Source: Pseudoruegeria sp. SK021 (lineage in GTDB: Bacteria > Pseudomonadota > Alphaproteobacteria > Rhodobacterales > Rhodobacteraceae). Taken from it: a stretch of DNA of 64,000 nt. Location: positions 1 through 64,000 of the forward strand of contig NZ_MTBG01000014.1 of assembly GCF_002119405.1 (NCBI RefSeq), written 5' to 3'. The notes below the pieces were generated by a model. That model did no database searches, was not told the DNA's origin, and was given only the letters and a program-made list of their open reading frames with translations. Shown in pieces: positions 16,718 through 25,070 of the stretch. The position numbers were made by a program, and so were the translations under genes. Positions within the stretch are counted from its first letter, which is position 1. The number at the start of each line of letters is the position of its first letter.

Positions 16718-18421
16718 TCAGATAGTTAAGTCGGCAGGCACGGCCATCGGGATCCAGCTGGGCGGGCAGGATGGGGCTTGGCCGGTCTGGGCGGCGTCGG
16801 CGCATCCAGCAAGGGATCCGAAGCGGACGGCGCATTCACTCAGCCCGGGGGCGTAGTGCGCATATTTGCCGGAATTGGTCATCAGGGTCTTGGTCTGAGG
16901 CGGAAACACCGGCTTCGAGATCGAACACCAGCACAGATCCGAGATGATCTTCACCCCAGCCGCCAGCAGCCGCGCCTTGACGCCGTTTTCCGTGATGATC
17001 GCAAGCGTGCCCCGGCCCAGCGTGACGATGGTGCTGACGTCCGGATGCACCTGTTTGCCGTCCATCAGGTCCGCGAAGGCGGCGCATTCCGTGGCCGAAA
17101 AATGTGGGCTTCCTAGCGCGACAAGATCGACCTTGGCCGCGCCTTCATTGAATTGCTGCCAGAGCTTGGCAAAATCGTCCGGGCCGATCACCACATGGTC
17201 AGCACTCGCCACCGGCGCAAGATCGGCTTCAGGCGTGATCCCGGCGATATGCAACATCGGCGAGGCCGAGGTGGTGCCATAGGCGGCGCACAATGCCTTG
17301 AGATCATCGTCGGTCGGGGCGCTGTCTTCCAGCCCACGGATCACCGGCACCCGGTCCGGCGCCGCCTGCCCCACCAGCCAGCCCAGCATCGGCCAGAACG
17401 CGTCATCGGCCAGATCGGGACGCGTCACATCAATGATCCGGCGCGGCGCGCGCTCGGCGGGCTCATACACCCCGATGCGGGCGGCCCGACCCGTCAGAGC
17501 GATGCACAGATCCATGAAGTCCGCATGCTTTACGGTGCGGGCACCCAAAACGCTGTTGGCATAAATGGCAGCGTTGCTTTCGGCCCACGCGATGTCCTCG
17601 CCCACGACGGGACGGTCGGGCAACAGATAGGGCGCGCAGGTAAAGCTGGGGACCGCGCCCATTTCCACATAGGCGTCGGCCAGTTGCGACGCCGGGGTGC
17701 CGAACGCTTCAGCGACGCCCTGCTTGCGCCAGTTGGCGTGGTCCACGGAAATGGCGTTCATGGTTGTCGGCACCCGGACGCGCCCGCCCTTATCGGCCAT
17801 GGCACGGGCGAATGTTAGAAACGCCGGGCTGGCATAGATGCAGCCATCAATATGGACGCGGGTCACATCCAGAAGCGATCTTGCCCCTTGGGCCGTGGCC
17901 ATGGTGGTGATGATTTCCATCGCCAGTTGCGCCGCCGCACCCGCCTGCCCGTCCAGCATGTCCTGATCGGCCGCGCTGAGCGCCAATGCCACCGCCCCGA
18001 CCGGCGCAAGCGGCCATGACAGCGCCCCGGCGATCAACTGCGTCTCGGTGATCTCTGCCGAGGGCTCATGCGCGAGGGCGTCATATTCCGCCTCAGACAG
18101 GCGCAGAACTGCGATGTCATGTCCGAACATCCGCCCGGCGATCAAGGCGCCGAGGGTCAGGATGTCTTCGGATTCCTTGAACACCAGCGCCCGGGGCGCG
18201 GTGCCCGCAAACGCCAACCCCAACAGAACGCCACTGCCGGTGCAGGAGCCGCGACTGGTCGGCATGAGAACGATGTGACCGGCAAGGGTTTGCCCGCGCT
18301 GAGGATGATGCGCGTCGATGATCTGTCCGGTGGCCGGGTTCACCCCGCCCCAAACGCTCAACCCTTCGCTGCACACCAGCAGCGGTCCCTTCACGGATGC
18401 GGATACGATAGTGGTCGCCAT
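16718..18421 (-). CDS. Aconitase X (cis-3-hydroxy-L-proline dehydratase type)
   Basis: This 567-residue fused aconitase X has an N-terminal swivelling small domain (about 1-140, with R-G-S-C-T-G-S-G at 57-64) joined to a large DUF521-type catalytic domain (about 160-545). Bacterial AcnX proteins of this fused form, next to hydroxyproline genes, dehydrate cis-3-hydroxy-L-proline to 1-pyrroline-2-carboxylate, which an Ldh-type reductase turns into proline; such a reductase is encoded at 19299. It heads the minus-strand catabolic unit and is divergent from the XRE-cupin regulator across 171 bp. Archaeal relatives act on phosphomevalonate, which the context here argues against. Confidence 0.85.
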   Translation of the reverse strand: MATTIVSASVKGPLLVCSEGLSVWGGVNPATGQIIDAHHPQRGQTLAGHIVLMPTSRGSCTGSGVLLGLAFAGTAPRALVFKESEDILTLGALIAGRMFGHDIAVLRLSEAEYDALAHEPSAEITETQLIAGALSWPLAPVGAVALALSAADQDMLDGQAGAAAQLAMEIITTMATAQGARSLLDVTRVHIDGCIYASPAFLTFARAMADKGGRVRVPTTMNAISVDHANWRKQGVAEAFGTPASQLADAYVEMGAVPSFTCAPYLLPDRPVVGEDIAWAESNAAIYANSVLGARTVKHADFMDLCIALTGRAARIGVYEPAERAPRRIIDVTRPDLADDAFWPMLGWLVGQAAPDRVPVIRGLEDSAPTDDDLKALCAAYGTTSASPMLHIAGITPEADLAPVASADHVVIGPDDFAKLWQQFNEGAAKVDLVALGSPHFSATECAAFADLMDGKQVHPDVSTIVTLGRGTLAIITENGVKARLLAAGVKIISDLCWCSISKPVFPPQTKTLMTNSGKYAHYAPGLSECAVRFGSLAGCADAAQTGQAPSCPPSWIPMAVPADLTI

Positions 18422-18608
18422 GTGTCACCTCTCTGTCGCCCACACGCAACCGAACATCGTGCAGGCCCCACGGAGCGAACCAACCCGATCGGAAGACGTG
18501 GCAAATCCGATCGCGGTTCGTTCCTTGCGCATATTGCGCTTGGGATAAAAATATGCTTAAACGATCAGAACTGGTAAGAAAAGAAAAATATAATGCAAAG
18601 GGAAAAAT
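18422..18608. promoter_or_regulatory. Divergent promoter between aconitase X and XRE-cupin regulator, with AAGGGAAAAAT motif
   Basis: The gap is AT-rich near the regulator start (GGATAAAAATATGC, then AAGAAAAGAAAAATATAATG). AAGGGAAAAAT at 18598-18608 overlaps the first codons of the regulator. A nearly identical sequence appears twice, in inverted orientation, upstream of the hydroxyproline ABC binding-protein gene (23384 and 23433). This suggests a shared operator for the XRE-cupin regulator. Confidence 0.4.
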
Positions 18609-19240
18609 CCTCAGTGGATCGCAACCACGCAGCATTGCCTCAGGATGACTGGGAAACCGAGCGCATGCAATTGCGCACGGATTTGGGCGGCCGCATGAAG
18701 GCGGTGCGCCTTGGCTGTGGATTGACCCTTGAAGCGGCGGCCCAACGCACAGGCCTTGCCCTGTCGACCATCCACAAGATCGAAAATGGCCGGGTGTCAC
18801 CCAGTTATGAGAATCTGGTGCGGATTGCCCGGGCTTATGACATCGGGATGGAGCGCCTGTTCTCGTCCGATCACGAGGCGCATCAGACCACCCGCATGTC
18901 GGTGACCAAGGCCGGTCAGGGGCGCAAAGTCCGCTCGAAGAATTTTGAATATGAAGTTCTGTGCAATGCGCTGGCCGAGAAAAAGATCATCCCGCTGGTG
19001 ACCCTCGTTGAAAAGCGCGCACCGCTGCGCCCGGAAGACCTTGAATCCCATGATGGGGAAGAGACGCTCTATGTCCTCAGCGGACGCGTCGAACTGGTAG
19101 TCGAGCATTACCAGCCTGTCATCTTGGAACCCGGCGACTGCGCCTATTTCGACAGCACGATCAAACATGGCCTGCGCGCCCTCGATGACACCGAAACCAA
19201 GGTGTTCTGGGCATGTACCTATATCGACGTGGATACGTGA
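18593..19240 (+). CDS. XRE-family transcriptional regulator with C-terminal cupin domain
   Basis: This 215-residue protein has an N-terminal XRE helix-turn-helix (about 30-85: L-T-L-E-A-A-A-Q-R-T-G-L-A-L-S-T-I-H-K-I-E-N-G) and a C-terminal cupin_2 domain (about 130-205) that usually senses a small metabolite. It is divergent from aconitase X and followed after 58 nt by the reductase gene, so it is the natural regulator of the hydroxyproline genes. The ATG at 18593 is the first start in frame but has no clear Shine-Dalgarno; a GTG nine codons in is an alternative. The effector could be hydroxyproline or a pyrroline intermediate (inference). Confidence 0.85.
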   Translation: MQREKSSVDRNHAALPQDDWETERMQLRTDLGGRMKAVRLGCGLTLEAAAQRTGLALSTIHKIENGRVSPSYENLVRIARAYDIGMERLFSSDHEAHQTTRMSVTKAGQGRKVRSKNFEYEVLCNALAEKKIIPLVTLVEKRAPLRPEDLESHDGEETLYVLSGRVELVVEHYQPVILEPGDCAYFDSTIKHGLRALDDTETKVFWACTYIDVDT

Positions 19241-19298
19241 TGCAGGCCCAACCGGCGGCTTGACCCGTCCTCGCCCCCGCACAGGAGACTGACCCAGA

Positions 19299-20336
19299 AT
19301 GGCCCCTTCCCAGACGATTTCCGTCGACACATTGATGGCGCGTGTCCAGCGCATTTTCGAAAAGGCCGGTGTCCGGCCGCAGAGCGCGGCAGCGGTGGCG
19401 CATGTGATCGTCGCTGGCGAACGCGACAACTGCAAATCGCACGGAATCTACCGGATTGAAGGCTGCCTGCGGGTTCTTGCGGCGGGAAAGGTCGAACCGG
19501 ATGCCGTGCCGGAACTTCACGATACCGGCAAGGCCGTGATTGAGGTCGACGCCGGGGGCGGATTTTCCAACCCGGCCTTTTATGCCGCCATGGACCTTCT
19601 GGTTGCCCGCACCCGCGAGACGGGGTTGGCGGCACTGGTGATCCGCGACTGCCTGCATTTTTCGGCACTATGGCATGATGTCGAAGCCTTGGCCGAGCGC
19701 GGCCTTGCCGCCCTGTCCATGTGCCCGAGCTATTCCTTCGTGGCCCCAGCGGGCGGCAAGACCCCGCTGCTGGGCACCAATCCGTTTGCTTTCGGCTGGC
19801 CACGATCCGGCGACAAGCCCTATGTGTTCGACTTTGCCACCAGCGTTGCGGCGCGCGGCGAGATTGAGTTGCACCGGCGGGCCGGAACTCCCATTCCCGA
19901 AGGCTGGGCGATTGACCGCGATGGCAACCCAACCACCGATCCCGAGGCCGCGTTGGATGGGGCGATGTTGACCTTCGGCGGCCACAAGGGATCGGCGATC
20001 TCGACCATGGTCGAGTTGCTGTCAGGGGCGATGCTGGGCGAATACATGAGCAAAGAAGCACTGGACTTCATGGGGCGGACCGACCTGTTGCCGCGCCACG
20101 GCGCGTTGGTGCTTGCGATGGACCCGCAGACTTTCGCGGCCCGCAGCGGTCGTGATCCGATTGCTGAAGGCGAGAAACTGTTCACGGCCATCGTCGGTCA
20201 AGGCGCGCGCCTGCCCTCGCAACGGCGGTTTGCAGCCCGAGCCACGGCATTGAGTGACGGAATCGTTCTCAGCGCGGCGGAAATGGATCAACTGGACCGG
20301 TTTGAGGCCTTGGGCCTTGCCGCGCTCGACACCTGA
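19299..20336 (+). CDS. Ldh/DpkA-family oxidoreductase (probable 1-pyrroline-2-carboxylate reductase)
   Basis: This 345-residue protein is of the malate/L-lactate dehydrogenase (Ldh2/YlbC/DpkA) family, which uses NAD(P)H with a fold unlike classical dehydrogenases. Family elements seen are the S-H-G-I-Y-R near residue 48-53, the L-L-G-T-N-P-F-A-F-G-W-P segment and the F-G-G-H-K-G-S-A-I-S segment near 227-236. In this cluster it should reduce 1-pyrroline-2-carboxylate from 3-hydroxyproline dehydration to L-proline. It has a good AGGAG site before its ATG and is co-oriented with the XRE regulator. Other 2-oxo acid or imine substrates cannot be excluded. Confidence 0.8.
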   Translation: MAPSQTISVDTLMARVQRIFEKAGVRPQSAAAVAHVIVAGERDNCKSHGIYRIEGCLRVLAAGKVEPDAVPELHDTGKAVIEVDAGGGFSNPAFYAAMDLLVARTRETGLAALVIRDCLHFSALWHDVEALAERGLAALSMCPSYSFVAPAGGKTPLLGTNPFAFGWPRSGDKPYVFDFATSVAARGEIELHRRAGTPIPEGWAIDRDGNPTTDPEAALDGAMLTFGGHKGSAISTMVELLSGAMLGEYMSKEALDFMGRTDLLPRHGALVLAMDPQTFAARSGRDPIAEGEKLFTAIVGQGARLPSQRRFAARATALSDGIVLSAAEMDQLDRFEALGLAALDT

Positions 20337-20361
20337 CCGACAGACGATCTGACTTGAAATG

Positions 20362-20400
20362 ACCAACGGCGCGAGGGTTGCCCCCTCGCGCCGCTGGTTT
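20362..20400. terminator. Bidirectional hairpin terminator
   Basis: ACCAACGGCGCGAGGG (20362-20377) pairs with CCCTCGCGCCGCTGGT (20383-20398) with one mismatch and a 5-nt loop, followed by TT on the plus strand. It lies between the converging reductase gene and ABC transporter operon and probably serves both. Confidence 0.7.
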
Positions 20401-20418
20401 GTGCGGTGGCCGTTCGGC

Positions 20419-21141
20419 TTAGCGAACGCTGGCCAGGAAGCTGCGGGTTTCGGGATGCTGCGGATCACCGAACAACTGCGCAGGTGCCCCGATCTCAGCC
20501 ATGATGCCCTTGTGAAAATAGGCAACGCGATTGGACACGTCGCGGGCAAATCCCATCTCATGGGTGACGCAGATCATCGTCATGCCTTCTTCCGCGAGCA
20601 TCTTCAGGGTTTCCAGAACCTCACCCACAAGCTGCGGATCCAGTGCCGATGTCACCTCGTCGAAGAGCATATAATCCGGTGACATCGCCAAGGCCCGGGC
20701 AATCGCCATCCGCTGTTGCTGGCCGCCCGACAGGCGCGACGGATAGGTCGTCAGCTTGTCGCCCAGACCCACATGGCGAAGTTGCTTTTCAGCGATGGCT
20801 TCGGCTTCGGCCTTGCCCATGCCCAGCACCTTGCGCGGGGCGAGGATCACGTTTTCGATCACGGTCAGATGCGGGAAGGCGTTCCACTGCTGGAACACGA
20901 TGCCAATCTTCTGGCGCAGCGCGTTCACATTGGTGGACTTGGCATGGACCTCGACCCCATCCACCAGAATTTTGCCAGAGTTGATCGGCTCAAGCCCGTT
21001 GATACAGGTCAGCAGCGTGGATTTACCGGACCCGGAGCCACCGATCACGGTGACCACCTCGCCCTTGCTGACGGTCAGGTCGATGCCCTTGAGAACCTCC
21101 AGCTGACCAAAGGATTTGTGGACATTCTGGATCTCAATCAT
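20419..21141 (-). CDS. Polar amino acid ABC transporter ATP-binding protein
   Basis: This 240-residue ABC ATPase has a Walker A at G-G-S-G-S-G-K-S-T, the signature L-S-G-G-Q-Q-Q-R, Walker B M-L-F-D-E-V-T-S-A-L-D and switch His in V-T-H-E-M-G. This is the GlnQ/HisP type used for amino acid import. The start MIEIQNVHKSFG at 21141 is preferred over an ATG 13 codons upstream because it overlaps the permease stop by 8 nt. It energises uptake for the hydroxyproline island, being the last gene of that minus-strand operon. Confidence 0.9.
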   Translation of the reverse strand: MIEIQNVHKSFGQLEVLKGIDLTVSKGEVVTVIGGSGSGKSTLLTCINGLEPINSGKILVDGVEVHAKSTNVNALRQKIGIVFQQWNAFPHLTVIENVILAPRKVLGMGKAEAEAIAEKQLRHVGLGDKLTTYPSRLSGGQQQRMAIARALAMSPDYMLFDEVTSALDPQLVGEVLETLKMLAEEGMTMICVTHEMGFARDVSNRVAYFHKGIMAEIGAPAQLFGDPQHPETRSFLASVR

Positions 21142-21787
21142 TGGACCACCTTTTTTCGAGATATCCGCCGAACCGGGCAAGCGGGAAGCTGATGATGAAG
21201 TAGAAGGCGCCGCAGATAAGCAGCAGGAACAGCGGCTCTTGCAGGCGCGTGATAAGGATCTGCGTGGATTTCAACAGCTCGGTGACCTGAACGACATAGA
21301 CCAGCGCGGAGTCTTTCATGACCCCAAGGGCCAATCCGATCCACGACGGTAACGCGACCCGGGTGGCCAATGGCATCACGATATGGCGCATGTCCTGTAC
21401 CCATGTCATGCCCAGCGACCGCGCCGCCCGGCGGGTGGTCGCGGGCACCGCATCGATACCGCCGCGCACGATTTCGGCGCAATAGGCCGAGGTGTACAAC
21501 GACAGGACCATGCAGGCCACGAAGAAACCGGACAGCTGCAATTTCAGCACCATGCCCAGAAACGCGTTGGCCAACACCAGCTGGATCAGCAATGGCACCG
21601 ACCGAAAGATGTCGAGGAAGAATGTCAAAGGGGCCGATAGGATCGCGCCCAACTGCACTCGGATGACGCCGAACAGAATTCCAAGGATGGTGCCAATCAC
21701 GACCGAAATCGCGGTGACGATGATGGTCATGCCCGCGCCCTTGGCGAGGAACAGAAAATCAGCGGCGGTGAGGGATGTTTCAAACAT
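21134..21787 (-). CDS. Polar amino acid ABC transporter permease
   Basis: This 217-residue inner-membrane permease of the HisM/GlnP family has about five transmembrane helices and the EAA loop (R-A-A-R-S-L-G-M-T, about 142-150) that docks the ATPase. It pairs with the second permease encoded immediately upstream (12-nt gap). The stop overlaps the ATPase start. Substrate hydroxyproline or proline is inferred from the neighbours. Confidence 0.9.
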   Translation of the reverse strand: MFETSLTAADFLFLAKGAGMTIIVTAISVVIGTILGILFGVIRVQLGAILSAPLTFFLDIFRSVPLLIQLVLANAFLGMVLKLQLSGFFVACMVLSLYTSAYCAEIVRGGIDAVPATTRRAARSLGMTWVQDMRHIVMPLATRVALPSWIGLALGVMKDSALVYVVQVTELLKSTQILITRLQEPLFLLLICGAFYFIISFPLARFGGYLEKRWSND

Positions 21788-21799
21788 GGCGACTTTCCC

Positions 21800-22465
21800 T
21801 CAATACCGAAACAGGCGTGACGCGATCAGACGCGCGCCAAGCGTGATGATCTTGGTGATGATGTAGAAGATCACCGCAGCGATGGCGAACAGCTCGAAGG
21901 TGCGGAACGTCAGGGCGTTCAAGTCCTGCGTGACCCCATAAAGGTCGGTGTTCATGCCAACGGTGACGCCAAGCGAGGTCATCAGCACCGCCCAAACCAT
22001 CTGATTGGTCATCGGCAGGAATGAGATCCGCAGCATCTGCGGCACGATAATATAGCGAAAGGATTGCAGCGATGACATCCCCAGTGATCGTCCGGCCCGG
22101 GCTTGCGTATCGGGAATGGCCTTAAGCGCTCCGCGAAAGTTCTCGGCCAGATAACCGGCATTGTTGAAAGTGATCCCGATCAGCAGAGACGTGAACGGGC
22201 TGAAATGGATACCGAAGCTCGCAACCCCAAAATGCGCCATATAGATTTGCAGCAGTGCGGGCGTGTTTCGGGCGATTTCGATCCAAGTGGCGGCGATGGC
22301 CTTAAGCGGACGCGAGTCTGACAAGCGCATCAACGTCAGGATCATGGCAAACACGATGCCGATCAGCATCGAGAGCACCGCAACCTCAAGCGTCACCACC
22401 GCGCCGTCCAGCATTCGTGGTAGCCGCGCCAGCGCTTGGTTCCATTGGAAAGTGTAGTCGAACAT
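21800..22465 (-). CDS. Polar amino acid ABC transporter permease
   Basis: This HisQ/GlnP-family permease of about 221 residues has about five transmembrane helices and an EAA loop (A-R-A-G-R-S-L-G-M-S-S). The ATG at 22465 (MFDYTFQWN) is chosen over a GTG four codons upstream; neither has a strong Shine-Dalgarno. It follows the binding-protein gene after a 68-nt gap holding a perfect stem-loop. Confidence 0.85.
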   Translation of the reverse strand: MFDYTFQWNQALARLPRMLDGAVVTLEVAVLSMLIGIVFAMILTLMRLSDSRPLKAIAATWIEIARNTPALLQIYMAHFGVASFGIHFSPFTSLLIGITFNNAGYLAENFRGALKAIPDTQARAGRSLGMSSLQSFRYIIVPQMLRISFLPMTNQMVWAVLMTSLGVTVGMNTDLYGVTQDLNALTFRTFELFAIAAVIFYIITKIITLGARLIASRLFRY

Positions 22466-22498
22466 GACTGTTTGCACCTAATGGACAGCGGAAGAAAG

Positions 22499-22522
22499 GA
22501 CGGCGCGGATTACCGCGCCGTC
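22499..22522 (-). terminator. Stem-loop after the amino acid binding-protein gene
   Basis: GACGGCGCGG (22499-22508) and CCGCGCCGTC (22513-22522) form a perfect 10-bp stem with a 4-nt loop, 11 nt after the binding-protein stop. It lies inside an operon rather than at its end, so it more likely stabilises the upstream mRNA or causes partial termination, raising the binding protein over the permeases. Confidence 0.6.
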
Positions 22523-22533
22523 ATGAAGGTCGA

Positions 22534-23340
22534 TCAACGATAAACGTCGGGGACCACAAGCGATGGCAGATCGCCGCCAACCCATTTTTCGTACAACTCG
22601 GCATAGCGGCCGGTGCGCACTTGCTGGTTTACGAACAGGTCCAGATAATTCAGCAGACCATATTCGTTGCGGTTGGTGAACAGCGCGACGTAGTCGGTAT
22701 CAAACGGCGCTTTGCCAACCACCGAGATCCCGTCGAAATTGCCGGAATTCACTGTTGCTTGTGCCACGGTCGAGGTCGACACCGTTGCATCCAGCTGGCC
22801 TTGGCTCAGGGCCAAGAAGACATCTGCTTGGGTCTGGTAAGGACGGAATGTGCCGTCGCCCCATTCGTTGACCTGCGCCTCTAGCGCGATGGCCTCGTAG
22901 GTGCCGGCAACGGCGCCAACGGTGTGGCCCTTCATGTCTTCATAGGATGCGATGCCCGTCTCATTGTTGGCAGTCACGGCCATTTCAAATGCGAAATAAG
23001 GCACCGTGAAACCGACCGTCTTGGCCCGCTCCAACGTGTCTGAGGTCGAGGCAACGCCCACATCGACGCGACCCGACATCAGTGCCGGGATCCGCTCTGG
23101 GAAAGGGGTTTCAACGATTTCAGCCGTCACGCCAAGAGCGGCGGCAAGATCGTTGCAATAGTCAACATCAAAGCCGATTGGCTCGTTCTTGTCGTCGCGC
23201 ATCCCCATGGGTGGGAAGTCAAGAACGACAGCACAGCGCAGCTTACCCGAGCCGATGATGTCGTCCAGCTTGTCGGCATGGGCCGCACCGGCGATGCACG
23301 CGGCGGCGATCACGCCGGCGGTCAGGGCAGATTTTTTCAT
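22534..23340 (-). CDS. Polar amino acid ABC transporter substrate-binding protein
   Basis: This 268-residue SBP_bac_3 family periplasmic protein has a typical signal peptide of about 22 residues (MKKSALTAGVIAAACIAGAA, cleavage near A-H-A-D). The mature part opens with L-R-C-A-V-V-L-D-F-P-P-M-G and shows G-F-D-V-D-Y-C-N-D-L-A-A-A-L, the usual ligand-pocket segments. As first gene of the operon in the hydroxyproline island it probably binds a hydroxyproline or proline isomer; that is inferred from context. An operator-like inverted pair lies in its promoter. Confidence 0.85.
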   Translation of the reverse strand: MKKSALTAGVIAAACIAGAAHADKLDDIIGSGKLRCAVVLDFPPMGMRDDKNEPIGFDVDYCNDLAAALGVTAEIVETPFPERIPALMSGRVDVGVASTSDTLERAKTVGFTVPYFAFEMAVTANNETGIASYEDMKGHTVGAVAGTYEAIALEAQVNEWGDGTFRPYQTQADVFLALSQGQLDATVSTSTVAQATVNSGNFDGISVVGKAPFDTDYVALFTNRNEYGLLNYLDLFVNQQVRTGRYAELYEKWVGGDLPSLVVPDVYR

Positions 23341-23621
23341 TATTATGGACCTCTCTGTTGATTCTTGGTCAGACCATGAAATGATTTTCCCTTTATTGCA
23401 AGAAATTTTCCTAAAAGAAAAATTTTGGCGTTAAGGGAAAATTTTCATTCCAGGAGCTGCGGCAAGTAAACGCAGGAACTGACGTACATTCAATGGCCCT
23501 CAGACAAAAGTTTTCTGGCGCGGGCGAGAATGGCCAGCGGAAGCGTCTGAACGACGGGGGTAAACTTGGGGGCTTGGGGGCGCAGGGCTTTGGCGAATCC
23601 GCGCAGCCCTATCTCAATCTA
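23341..23621. promoter_or_regulatory. ABC operon promoter region with inverted AAGGGAAAAT sites
   Basis: Of the 343-bp gap between the binding-protein gene and the DUF475 gene, the part nearest the binding-protein gene carries ATTTTCCCTT (23384-23393) and its reverse complement AAGGGAAAAT (23433-23442). Between them lie more A/T tracts (GAAATTTTCC, AGAAAAATTTTGG). The same decamer core occurs at the start of the XRE-cupin regulator gene. This is the likely regulatory site of the transporter. The stretch 23447-23621 shows nothing recognisable. Confidence 0.45.
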
Positions 23622-23679
23622 AAACCCGCCCGGCGGGGCCCGCAGAGACCTCTCCCTGCCGACCCCGCCGGGCGGGTTT
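23622..23679 (-). terminator. Strong hairpin terminator after the DUF475 gene
   Basis: AAACCCGCCCGGCGGGG (23622-23638) pairs perfectly with CCCCGCCGGGCGGGTTT (23663-23679), a 17-bp stem with A/T flanks suited to termination in both directions. It lies just beyond the DUF475 stop codon on the minus strand. Confidence 0.8.
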
Positions 23680-23683
23680 CGGT

Positions 23684-24769
23684 TTATTGCGGGGTATCGC
23701 TTTCGCGCCGTTTGATCCGCACCGACGACCAGAGCGCCAGAAGGATCAGCGCGGTGCCTCCGGTTCCGGCCAGAACTTCGGGAACGTGAACAAAAGATTG
23801 GGCGAACATTACCAGCGACAGGGCGATGATCGCATAGAACGCCCCATGTTCAAGATAGCGGTACTCAGCCAAGGTGCCTTGTTCGACCAGCATGATGGTC
23901 ATGGACCGGACATACATCGCCCCGATGCCCAGCCCGATCGCGATGACGAACAGGTTGTGGCTGATGGCGAAGGCGCCGATCACCCCATCGAACGAGAACG
24001 ACGCGTCAAGCACCTCAAGATACAGGAACGCGCCCAAACCGCCGCTGACGGCCGTTTTCTTCGCGTTCTCGGCGTGATCAAGGGCCGCGCCCAGCACATC
24101 GACCAGCAAGAAGGTCAGCAAGCCCCAGATCGCGGCTTTGAAGAACACCGGCGCCAGTGCCGGATCGACCAAGCGCGATACGACCATGATGACCACAAGG
24201 ACAATCGCGACCTCAATGCTTTTGATCGACGCCATGCGGGTCATTGGGGTTTCAATATGACGAACCCAATGCACGTCCTTGTCGTTGTCGAAAAAGAAGC
24301 CCAGACCCACCAGCATCAGGAAGGTTCCGCCAAACGCAGCAATCGGCAAATGCGCGTCCTGCATGATCCGCGAATATTCGGTCGGCTGGCTTGCGGCCAT
24401 CTTGATGGCCTCCCAAGGGCCGACACCCGCCGCGACCACCACAATCGCCAGTGGAAAGACGATCCGCATCCCGAACACTGCGATCAGGATGCCCCATGTT
24501 AGAAAGCGTTCGCGCCATATCGGTCGCATGGTCTTCAGTTTGTTGGCATTGACGATGGCGTTGTCAAAGCTCAGTGAGATTTCCAGAATGGCCAGCACGC
24601 CGCAGATGAACAGCGTCTTGAGGGCCCCGGCAACAGTGCCGGTGCTGAGCCATCCCAGCAGACCGCCCAAGGCAATGCCGAAGAAGGTGACTGCAAACGC
24701 CCAGTAGAAATAGTGAAGGACAGAGCCTTTTGAGCCGCTGCTGTCCTTGTGGACCGGATTGGTTGACAT
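23684..24769 (-). CDS. DUF475 domain (TerC-like) integral membrane protein
   Basis: This 361-residue protein has about nine predicted transmembrane helices. The L-E-I-S-L-S-F-D-N-A-I-V-N-A-N-K-L motif is typical of DUF475/TerC proteins, with a second S-F-D-G-V-I-G-A-F-A-I segment later. TerC relatives are linked to tellurite resistance and manganese export; DUF475 members themselves are not well defined. It is a single gene with its own terminator and no apparent link to the flanking operons. Confidence 0.85.
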   Translation of the reverse strand: MSTNPVHKDSSGSKGSVLHYFYWAFAVTFFGIALGGLLGWLSTGTVAGALKTLFICGVLAILEISLSFDNAIVNANKLKTMRPIWRERFLTWGILIAVFGMRIVFPLAIVVVAAGVGPWEAIKMAASQPTEYSRIMQDAHLPIAAFGGTFLMLVGLGFFFDNDKDVHWVRHIETPMTRMASIKSIEVAIVLVVIMVVSRLVDPALAPVFFKAAIWGLLTFLLVDVLGAALDHAENAKKTAVSGGLGAFLYLEVLDASFSFDGVIGAFAISHNLFVIAIGLGIGAMYVRSMTIMLVEQGTLAEYRYLEHGAFYAIIALSLVMFAQSFVHVPEVLAGTGGTALILLALWSSVRIKRRESDTPQ

Positions 24770-25070
24770 TGAAGAGTTTCCCGGCGGCAGAAGGGAATGG
24801 TCGACGCCGACATCGCGAAAGTGCCGCTACTTTCGCCAGAGGGGCCCGGTCATCGTATCGCATCAGTGTCTGAAAGGCAGTGTCTGATGGCCGGAGGCAG
24901 AATCTGCTCGGCTCACGGGTACATAGCGAAGTTGTGATGCTGAGTCTACTCTGTCGCGCGGGCACCAACGCATCGCGGCTCGGCGCGCTGGCGCCCCGGG
25001 GGACCCGGAACAAGCCGGGGTCTGAGCAGGTCTATGGGGCACACGTTATCGCGTGCCCCGCAATGACAGG
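24770..25070. other. Intergenic region with two palindromes
   Basis: No gene is supported here. GGGGCAC (25036-25042) and GTGCCCC (25053-25059) form a hairpin 12 nt beyond the mtlK stop on the minus strand and may terminate the hexitol operon. Just to the left, GGACCCGG (about 25000-25007) and CCGGGGTC form another imperfect palindrome of a type often repeated between genes in alphaproteobacteria. Confidence 0.45.
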
